DNA of 13,670 nt, from positions 1-13,670 of the forward strand of contig JAGGSD010000398.1 of the NCBI GenBank assembly GCA_021159265.1, written 5' to 3'. Below are positions 1 to 5,090 of this stretch, in pieces. The notes beneath the pieces are model-generated. The model was not told where the DNA came from. It did no database searches and was given only the letters and a program-made list of their open reading frames with translations. The position numbers and the translations under genes are program-made. Source of the stretch: Syntrophobacterales bacterium (GTDB lineage Bacteria > Desulfobacterota > Syntrophia > Syntrophales > UBA6807). The first letter of the stretch is position 1. Each line of letters begins with the position of its first letter.

Positions 1-43
1 TATTCGGATTTAAGTTTTGCAAGGACTTATCAGCCATAAAGAA

Positions 44-125
44 ATTCTTTTGCCATTTTTGCCTGTCTGCGTGCCTGCCTGTGCGTGTCCGCACCTGTCT
101 GCCGTGTAGGCGGCACAGGCAGGTA
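44..125. repeat. GC-rich palindromic repeat, occupied copy
   Basis: Bases 44-74 match 13357-13387 at 30 of 31 positions (from ATTCTTTTGCCA through CTGTCTGCGTGC), so this is a second copy of a dispersed repeat. The GC-rich part forms a long stem: 74-84 (CCTGCCTGTGC) is the exact reverse complement of 113-123. The loop holds further short self-complementary pieces. It contrasts sharply with the AT-rich sequence on both sides. No coding sense is seen in 1-199; apart from this repeat and a small GCCGC/GCGGC hairpin at 180-192 I recognise nothing there. The family identity is unknown to me. Confidence 0.7.
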
Positions 126-199
126 TGAAGATACCATGTGCCATTCGATCAAGCAATAATGATTGAAAGAAGTTAATCTGCCGCGTAGCGGCTTACTTG

Positions 200-255
200 A
201 CCAAAGGCATGCAGCGGACGGCGCTGCGCGCCGCCGCTGATGCTTAACGTTATAC
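200..255 (+). other. attC-like integron recombination site ahead of the antiporter cassette
   Basis: A compact hairpin: 207-223 pairs with 229-243 over 15 base pairs (GCAT, CAGCGG and CGGCG against CGCCG, CCGCTG and ATGC), leaving G211 and A218 unpaired on the 5' arm and a 5-base loop. After a short spacer comes GTTATAC (249-255), an approximate GTTRRRY core with the crossover expected between G249 and T250. Unpaired bases confined to one arm and a 3' GTT core are the known hallmarks of attC sites. The 5' core, expected near 198-202 (TTGACC), is degenerate. No integrase gene lies in the window. What I see is the hairpin and core; calling it attC is an inference. Confidence 0.6.
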
Positions 256-1640
256 GCTAATCCTTTTAAGGGAGTTGAAATAATATGGAACCAATCCTTA
301 TACTTGGAATCATTATATTTACAGGTTTTGTTACTAGCGAGCTATGTACTCGTATTGGATTACCCAAAGTAACCGGGTATATTCTTGCAGGTCTGATCCT
401 CAATCCGAAGTTGACACATTTTATTCCCGACTCATTTGTTGAACATACAGCAGTTGTTACAAATGTAGCGTTATCATTCATTACATTCTCTGTAGGTGGA
501 ACATTATTGTTTTCAAGAATTCGTTCACTGGGGAAACCAATTATTTTTATAACCTTTTTTGAATCTGAATTTGCGTTTTTGTTTGTTGGCGTTTTTTTTA
601 TCATATTAGGACCATTAGTCGTTTCTCAGCCTGAATTTACTTTTGTGTCATTTTTTATTCCTCTTGCTTTATTATTAGCTTCTCTTTCATCGCCGACTGA
701 TCCTTCGGCTACATTGGCGGTTGAGCACCAATACAAAGCAAAAGGTGAAGTTACGTCGACAATTATGGGTGTGGCAGCATTTGATGACATTCTTGGCATA
801 ATAAATTACAGTCTCGCAGTTTCTGTAGCTGGCATTTGTATTCTGGATCAATCCCCGGGGATTTATTCTATTGCTCAGCCGTTTATCAAGATTTTGGGTT
901 CTATCGTTGGGGGCTGTTTGTTTGGGTTTTTATTGAATATTTTAACAAAAATAATTAAAAAAGAAACTGAAGGAGTATTAATCACTCTCATAATTAGTCT
1001 GTTATCGTTATGTTATGGCCTTGCAGGAATGTTTGGTGCGGATGAACTTTTATCTACAATGACGATGGGGATTGTTGTTGTAAACTACAACATAAAAAAA
1101 GAAGAAATATTTAAAATACTCGAAAGATATACTGAAGAACTGATTTTTGTTCTTTTTTTTACAATAAGCGCGATGCATCTTGATTTTTCAGTAATGGTGT
1201 CAAATTATTTTTTTATAATTATTTTTGTAGTATTTCGTTCAATCGGCAAATTTAGTGGAACGATCCTAGGCGGTAAAATTTCAAAATCATCCTTATCCGT
1301 ACAAAAATTTACAGCTGGCGGCTTAATACCGCAGGGTGGTATTGTGATTGGTTTAGTATTGGTTGTTAAACAAAATCCTGCTTTTAATTCAATTTCAGAT
1401 ATTATTTTAAATGTCATCATTGGAGCAACGATTATCCATGAAATTCTTGGGCCTGTCATTTCCAAATTTGCACTTGAGAAAGCAGGAGAAATAACTTTAA
1501 ATAAAAAAAGCGTATAACAAAAACATTAACGCCGACAAAGGGGCAGTGTTTCGAATTAGTTTAGTACGTTGGTTTTGTTAGCGATTATTTTCGTTTCTAA
1601 TGTTCAGTGCCCATAGCCCCTTTGCGGGTTATGTTTAGCA
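250..1640 (+). mobile_element. integron-type gene cassette carrying an antiporter
   Basis: The boundaries follow integron cassette rules. The cassette would start at T250, just after G249, and run to the end of the attC-like site at A1640. GTTATACGC (249-257) at its start is the exact reverse complement of GCGTATAAC (1510-1518), which overlaps the stop codon of the antiporter. In a circular cassette these two stretches become the paired R' and R'' core sites, so nine complementary bases 1.25 kb apart are what the mechanism predicts. There is one gene, in the usual orientation, with only 35 bases before its start codon. No integrase is present, so this would belong to an array lacking an integrase or with one outside the window. 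Confidence 0.6.
285..1517 (+). CDS. CPA2-type cation/proton antiporter
   Basis: This 410-residue integral membrane protein exchanges a monovalent cation (sodium or potassium) for protons across the inner membrane. It belongs to the Na_H_Exchanger family. Most of its length is hydrophobic segments, about a dozen, with few charged loops. Recognisable pieces are GLPKVTGYILAGLILNP (25-41), SPTDPSAT (136-143, the unwound-helix region), and AFDDI with Asp167-Asp168; a paired acidic motif there is typical of CPA2 and suggests electrogenic exchange. GGLIPQGGIVIGL follows near residue 346. There is no TrkA-N domain, so it is shorter than KefB/KefC. The ATG has AAGGGAG at 268-274. The gene is visibly richer in A+T than its neighbours and sits between two attC-like sites, so transfer is likely. 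Cation specificity cannot be read from sequence. Confidence 0.88.
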   Translation: MEPILILGIIIFTGFVTSELCTRIGLPKVTGYILAGLILNPKLTHFIPDSFVEHTAVVTNVALSFITFSVGGTLLFSRIRSLGKPIIFITFFESEFAFLFVGVFFIILGPLVVSQPEFTFVSFFIPLALLLASLSSPTDPSATLAVEHQYKAKGEVTSTIMGVAAFDDILGIINYSLAVSVAGICILDQSPGIYSIAQPFIKILGSIVGGCLFGFLLNILTKIIKKETEGVLITLIISLLSLCYGLAGMFGADELLSTMTMGIVVVNYNIKKEEIFKILERYTEELIFVLFFTISAMHLDFSVMVSNYFFIIIFVVFRSIGKFSGTILGGKISKSSLSVQKFTAGGLIPQGGIVIGLVLVVKQNPAFNSISDIILNVIIGATIIHEILGPVISKFALEKAGEITLNKKSV

Positions 1641-1646
1641 TTAGCC
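1512..1646 (+). other. attC-like recombination site at the 3' end of the antiporter cassette
   Basis: The 5' core GTATAAC (1512-1518) overlaps the antiporter stop codon. The arm 1524-1544 then pairs with 1616-1633: removing one T (1526 or 1527), G1531 and A1535 from the 5' arm gives exactly CATAACCCGCAAAGGGGC, the reverse complement of the 3' arm. AAA (1521-1523) and TTT (1634-1636) extend the stem. All three unpaired bases lie on the 5' arm, as attC extrahelical bases do. The apical region (1545-1615) is long, as in the large attC class such as the Vibrio cholerae repeats. The 3' core reads ATTAGCC (1640-1646), with A in place of the expected G at the crossover, so the site may recombine poorly. 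Confidence 0.6.
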
Positions 1647-2370
1647 CTCCATCCAGAGTACCCAATGCTTCCCTGGAGTGGGTAGAAATGAGCTGATGAA
1701 TTTTTACACTAATAGGAGGATTTGTCCAATGTTCACTTCTTTTTTCTTGAAGATGTTGAATAGAGAGGCAGCGTCACCCAAGCACAAATCTGAAAGAATT
1801 ATCGAGAGTCTTCAGATACAAGAAGGTTACACAATTGCGGACATAGGGGCGGGAGGAGGATATTTCACACTTGAATTTGCCAAGAAAGTGGGAAGTATTG
1901 GCAAAGTGTATGCAGTAGATACTCAGTCAAAGTATCTTGATTTCATAAGGCGCCAGGCTGAGCGCGGAGGAGTTGATAATCTCATCGTGGTATTGGCAAC
2001 AGAGGACGGGATGCAACTGCCAGAAGCTGTTCTTGACCTTATTTTTGCCAGGAATGTGTTTCATCACTTGAGTGAGCCAGGCATATACTTCCGCAATCTC
2101 AAGGGGTTTTTGAAGCCAAGCGGGAAAGTAGCGATCATTGATCACAAGCCAAAAGGTGGATTCGGTTTTGTTAGTCTATTCAGACATCATACGCCTGAGG
2201 AAGTGATATTGCAGGAGATGGAAAATGCAGGTTATTTTCTGGTGGAGTCGTTCGATTTCCTGTCGGGACAGACGTTTAATCTATTCGGTGTGAAGCGATT
2301 CGAAGGGGCGGGCTAACAAATAAAGGATTAGTCCCGAGTCGAGGAACGAGTGCTCGGAACCAATCCATGG
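1641..2370 (+). mobile_element. probable second gene cassette, carrying a methyltransferase
   Basis: TTAGCCC (1641-1647), just past the preceding attC-like stem, is the reverse complement of GGGCTAA within GGGCTAAC (2310-2317), which overlaps the stop codon of the methyltransferase. This repeats the start/end complementarity of the first cassette, in the same orientation with one gene inside. Support is weaker here: the junction has A1640 instead of G, and the 3' hairpin (2325-2366) lacks the clear pattern of single-base bulges. The right boundary at G2370 is therefore tentative. Confidence 0.4.
1729..2316 (+). CDS. class I SAM-dependent methyltransferase
   Basis: This 195-residue soluble enzyme has a single Rossmann-like S-adenosylmethionine domain of the Methyltransf_11/25 (UbiE-like) type. 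Motif I is ADIGAGGGYF (37-46). The acidic residue at the end of strand 2 is Asp64 in YAVD. A DLIFARNVFHHL stretch (103-114) corresponds to the motif IV region, followed by LKPSGKVAIIDHKP (128-141). Substrate is unknown; small-molecule methylation is the usual role of such proteins. The ATG at 1729 is chosen because AGGAGG (1714-1719) lies 9 bases upstream. Upstream in-frame starts at 1678 (GTG) and 1696 (ATG) have no comparable ribosome site. It follows the antiporter cassette in the same orientation and is probably a cassette gene itself. Confidence 0.85.
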   Translation: MFTSFFLKMLNREAASPKHKSERIIESLQIQEGYTIADIGAGGGYFTLEFAKKVGSIGKVYAVDTQSKYLDFIRRQAERGGVDNLIVVLATEDGMQLPEAVLDLIFARNVFHHLSEPGIYFRNLKGFLKPSGKVAIIDHKPKGGFGFVSLFRHHTPEEVILQEMENAGYFLVESFDFLSGQTFNLFGVKRFEGAG

Positions 2371-2376
2371 TTCAAG
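2310..2376 (+). other. candidate degenerate attC or stem-loop after the methyltransferase
   Basis: GGGCTAAC (2310-2317) resembles a 5' attC core. It is followed by a stem of 2325-2338 with 2353-2366, pairing 12 of 14 positions around a 14-base loop, and then by GTTCAAG (2370-2376), where the 3' core would sit. There are mismatches rather than one-sided bulges, and the 3' core fits the consensus poorly. With no run of T after the stem, an intrinsic terminator on the plus strand is not supported either. Confidence 0.3.
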
Positions 2377-2595
2377 AAGACGATTAATTGGCACAGAATT
2401 TGATAAAGGGGGATTGCTTCGAGTTCGTGATTATTCGGAATTCCGGGGACACAATACTTAATTCTTAATCAAGCATATTGAGAATCTTTTGGATCGTGAA
2501 GTTGCTGCTGAAAGTTTGACCCTTTTATGATCGATTTCGATAGTAGTCTTGGAATAGCGGATTTCGTGATTTTCAGCAATTTTGTCCATAAAAAT
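2377..2595. other. spacer without a convincing gene; possible mobile-element remnant
   Basis: No credible gene lies here. Around 2431-2466 the sequence has a CGGAATTCCG palindrome (2436-2445) running into GGGGACACAATACTTAATTC. From memory this resembles motifs seen near REP-associated (IS200-like) transposases, but no transposase is present. On the minus strand a 43-codon frame starts at ATG 2589 just past the tRNA, and on the plus strand a short frame ends at a TGA near 2528. Neither resembles a known protein. No clear terminator follows selC. Confidence 0.3.
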
Positions 2596-2693
2596 TGGCG
2601 GAAGTGCATGGGAATCGAACCCACCTGGGACGGTTCTAGCGCCCCACACTGGATTTGAAGTCCAGGAGGCCCACCAGTGACCTTGGCACTTCC
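2596..2693 (-). tRNA. selC: selenocysteine tRNA, anticodon UCA
   Basis: This tRNA reads UGA as selenocysteine. It is charged with serine, converted by SelA, and delivered by SelB. Read on the minus strand, it is 98 bases including an encoded CCA. The acceptor stem has 8 base pairs (GGAAGTGC with GCACTTCC, then G73). The anticodon arm is CTGGA-CTTCAAA-TCCAG, with TCA at window bases 2658-2656. A long variable arm pairs TGGGGCG with CGTCCCA, and a T arm carries TTCGATT. The 8-pair acceptor, long variable arm and UCA anticodon together are diagnostic. It lies 24 bases downstream of moeA on the same strand, with no separate promoter evident, so co-transcription is plausible. Confidence 0.96.
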
Positions 2694-2717
2694 GCTAATA
2701 CTGTGGGAAGCGGGTAT

Positions 2718-3959
2718 TTATAAATAGCCGGGTTGTGATGTCATCTCAAAAGAACCGTCTATTAACTGAACGGTTACCTTCTCGCCTGTTTTTACTGCTG
2801 TTATTTCTTCAGGAAGTACAATAATCCCGTTTGCCCTGACCATCGATTTTAAGATGCCGGAGCCCTGCTCTCCCGTCGTTACCGCGGTATATTGGCCATC
2901 TTCGTAACTTACCGTGGCTCTGATGAAATATTTCAACCCCTCTTTTTTCCTTATATTTTCTTTGATGGTAGCCCTTATAACTTTGCGAAAGAGATTTTTA
3001 TGCCCCGTCATTTTCAGGATTGAGGGCCGTACATATTGTTCAAAGGTAATCATGGATGATACAGGGTTGCCGGGAAGGCCAAAGATCAACTTTCCTTCCA
3101 TTGTGCCGAAGGTGAGAGGCTTTCCCGGGCGTTCGGCTACCTGCCAGAACTCTATCTTGATTCCCATATCCTTCATCACGTCTTTTACAAAGTCATAATC
3201 TCCAACGGATACACCCGCTGACGATACGATGATATCCGCACGCATGGCATACTTAAATTTTGCAGTGATGTCTTCCTTTGTGTCTTTTGCTATTCCGATC
3301 TGAAGGGGGGTGCCGCCGCATTCTATGACCTGAGCGGCAATTGAATAACTGTTGCTGCTGATTATCTTTTCCGGTGAGATAACCCCGTCGATATCAATAA
3401 GTTCATCTCCTGTTGCAAGGATGGCAACGAGGGGCTTCTGGTAAACTTGGACATAAGAACGTCCGAGGGAAGCCAGCATTCCAATTTCTGCAGGTCGTAT
3501 GATTTTCCCCGCCTGAAGAACCGGTTCTCCTTCCTTTACATCTTCTCCCGCATATCTGATGTTTTCGCCTGCTTTCACCTCTTTAAGTATCTTTACCCTG
3601 TCCCCGTCCGGTTCGGTATTTTCCACCGGTATGACGGCGTCAACCCCTTGAGGAATAGGTGCGCCCGTCATAATTTTTGCTGCTTCCGCAAAACCTACGA
3701 TTTTGGCAGGCATATGTCCTGCCGGGATATCCTCAATAATATCGAAAAGGAGGGGGGTTCCCCGGGAGGCTCCCATGGTATCCTTTGAATTAACGCCGTA
3801 ACCGTCCATGGCGGAGTTATCTTTTGGCGGGATATCACGGCAGGCGCATACATCTTCGCTGAGAACCCTGCCCAGGGCATTCAAAATGTTGATTTTTTCG
3901 ATACCAAGGGGAGAAGTCGAGCTGAGAATATAATTTAATGCTTTTTCAACTTTAATCAT
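2718..3959 (-). CDS. moeA: molybdopterin molybdenumtransferase MoeA
   Basis: MoeA inserts molybdate into adenylated molybdopterin in the cytoplasm, the last general step of molybdenum cofactor synthesis. The protein has 413 residues, normal for the family. In order: an N-terminal MoeA domain with PPKDNSAMDGYGV (44-56) and TGAPIPQGVDAVIPVE (98-113); the MoCF-binding domain with ATGDEL (182-187), SSAGVSVGDYDF (246-257), RPGKP (277-281) and GLPGNPVSS (294-302); and a C-terminal beta domain ending near residue 402. The ATG at 3959 opens with VEKALNYIL, as in homologues, though its ribosome site is weak. It is transcribed divergently from nadA and is followed by selC. Molybdenum cofactor and selenocysteine meet in formate dehydrogenases, so the pairing makes functional sense, although no such enzyme is encoded in this window. 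Confidence 0.96.
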   Translation of the reverse strand: MIKVEKALNYILSSTSPLGIEKINILNALGRVLSEDVCACRDIPPKDNSAMDGYGVNSKDTMGASRGTPLLFDIIEDIPAGHMPAKIVGFAEAAKIMTGAPIPQGVDAVIPVENTEPDGDRVKILKEVKAGENIRYAGEDVKEGEPVLQAGKIIRPAEIGMLASLGRSYVQVYQKPLVAILATGDELIDIDGVISPEKIISSNSYSIAAQVIECGGTPLQIGIAKDTKEDITAKFKYAMRADIIVSSAGVSVGDYDFVKDVMKDMGIKIEFWQVAERPGKPLTFGTMEGKLIFGLPGNPVSSMITFEQYVRPSILKMTGHKNLFRKVIRATIKENIRKKEGLKYFIRATVSYEDGQYTAVTTGEQGSGILKSMVRANGIIVLPEEITAVKTGEKVTVQLIDGSFEMTSQPGYL

Positions 3960-3992
3960 ATTTACACATTCTGCTGTCCTGATTTTTCAGGT

Positions 3993-4021
3993 TTAATATC
4001 TTAAAGTTGTATTGTTGTCAA
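3993..4021 (-). promoter_or_regulatory. sigma-70-type promoter for moeA-selC
   Basis: On the minus strand a perfect TTGACA -35 box (4021-4016) is followed after exactly 17 bases by TATTAA (3998-3993), which matches four of six positions of the -10 consensus. The transcription start would fall near 3985, about 25 bases before the moeA ATG. A small hairpin, CCTGA-loop-TCAGG (3978-3991), overlaps the expected start. No equally good promoter for nadA is visible in the shared 141-base spacer; CTTGAA and TATAAA near 4032-4060 are only a weak candidate. Confidence 0.55.
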
Positions 4022-4100
4022 TATTTTGCGCTTGAATAAATACTATTGATGTTATAAACGTAATCGTTGCTTGAATAAACTGGTTGTCAGAGGGAAAAAC

Positions 4101-5012
4101 ATGAACTTTACAGATTTGCAAAACAGGATCAAAAAATTATTGAAAGAAAAAAATGCCATTCTTCTGGTTCATTATTATCAGCGGGGTGAGATTCAGGATA
4201 TTGCAGATATCCTGGGGGATTCTCTGGCATTGAGTATAGAGGCGGCCAAGACGGATGCGGATATTATTGTATTTGCGGGTGTGCGTTTTATGGCAGAGAG
4301 CGCCGCTATCCTGTCGCCGGATAAAACCGTGTTGCTCCCGAGAGAGGAATCGGGATGCCCTCTTGCGGACATGATTACCGTCCCGCAGTTGGGAAAAGCC
4401 CGTGAGGAAAATCCTGATGCAAGTGTAGTAGCTTATGTCAACTCATCAGCTGAGGTCAAGGCGCATAGTGATATCTGCTGCACTTCTGCAAATGCTGTCA
4501 GGGTGGTGAATTCCATTACAGATGCGAAGAGGGTTCTTATGATCCCGGACGGGAATCTTGCCCGTTACACTTCACTGCATACGGACAGGGAGATTATTCC
4601 GTGGAAGGGTTACTGTCCCGTTCACCATTTTGTCACCACTGAGGAGGTGCAATCCGTAAAAGATCGATATCCCCGGGCTAAATTTGCCGCCCATCCGGAA
4701 TGCAGGCCGGAAGTTCTGGAAATGGCGGATTTTGTTGGCAGTACGGGAGGAATAATTCGATTTGCAAGGGAAACGGATGCCGGAAAAATCATAGTCGGCA
4801 CCGAACTCGGAATTATCCACCAGTTGGAAAAAGAAAATCCGGACAAGACATTTATCCCTGTCTCAGACAAGCTGATCTGTCAAGATATGAAGTATATTAC
4901 ACTCGAGGATATATATGACGCCCTTGTAGAGATGAAACACGTTGTAACGGTGCCTGACAGGATAAGGATCGCTGCAAACAGGGCGCTGACCCGGATGCTG
5001 GAAGTATCGTAA
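4101..5012 (+). CDS. nadA: quinolinate synthase NadA
   Basis: NadA condenses iminoaspartate with dihydroxyacetone phosphate to quinolinate in de novo NAD synthesis, using an oxygen-sensitive [4Fe-4S] cluster. The 303 residues match the short NadA type. Landmarks are VHYYQRGE (23-30), YVNSSAEVKAHSD (112-124), IPDGNLARYTS (148-158), HPECRPEV (198-205) and VGSTGGI (212-218). Cluster ligands are inferred as Cys86 (SGCPLADM), Cys172 (GYCPVHH) and Cys260 (CQDMKYITLED), close to Cys81, Cys168 and Cys254 of the Thermotoga enzyme. The ATG at 4101 is preferred over the TTG at 4071 because CAGAGGG lies 6 bases upstream. Neither nadB nor nadC is adjacent. It may be co-transcribed with mfd, 78 bases downstream, across a palindromic repeat. 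Confidence 0.96.
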   Translation: MNFTDLQNRIKKLLKEKNAILLVHYYQRGEIQDIADILGDSLALSIEAAKTDADIIVFAGVRFMAESAAILSPDKTVLLPREESGCPLADMITVPQLGKAREENPDASVVAYVNSSAEVKAHSDICCTSANAVRVVNSITDAKRVLMIPDGNLARYTSLHTDREIIPWKGYCPVHHFVTTEEVQSVKDRYPRAKFAAHPECRPEVLEMADFVGSTGGIIRFARETDAGKIIVGTELGIIHQLEKENPDKTFIPVSDKLICQDMKYITLEDIYDALVEMKHVVTVPDRIRIAANRALTRMLEVS

Positions 5013-5018
5013 CGGCAT

Positions 5019-5076
5019 GGTTTCGGGTTTCGAATTGCGAGTTTAAAGTCAAAACCCGAAACCCAAAACCTGAAAC
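5019..5076. repeat. palindromic spacer repeat, GTTTCGGGTTTC type
   Basis: GGTTTCGGGTTT (5019-5030) pairs perfectly with AAACCCGAAACC (5052-5063) around a 21-base loop, and a second imperfect arm, AAACCTGAAAC, follows at 5066-5076. It fills the gap between nadA and mfd. The same unit, as GTTTCGAGTTTC, occurs in the spacer before uvrA. There is no T run directly after the stem, so it does not read as a classical terminator on the plus strand, although a strong RNA stem here could attenuate readthrough. Confidence 0.65.
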
Positions 5077-5090
5077 TATTTTCTTGTTTA

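Noticed and set aside
1545..1615. Small RNA gene in the attC loop region
   Set aside because: No promoter, terminator or stable independent fold stands out; a long apical region is expected for a large attC-like site.
1678..1728. Longer N terminus for the methyltransferase from GTG 1678
   Set aside because: No ribosome site supports it, while AGGAGG 9 bases before ATG 1729 clearly does, and the extra residues do not look like part of the domain.
2458..2649. 63-codon minus-strand frame beginning inside selC
   Set aside because: Its first 20 or so codons are the selenocysteine tRNA itself. The remaining 43 codons from ATG 2589 have no ribosome site and no recognisable protein features.
4071..4100. 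TTG start for nadA
   Set aside because: The ATG at 4101 has CAGAGGG at good spacing and gives the usual NadA length and cysteine positions.
5019..5063. Intrinsic terminator between nadA and mfd
   Set aside because: The stem is strong, but no run of T follows it on either strand at the required position, and the same palindrome type occurs elsewhere as a repeat.
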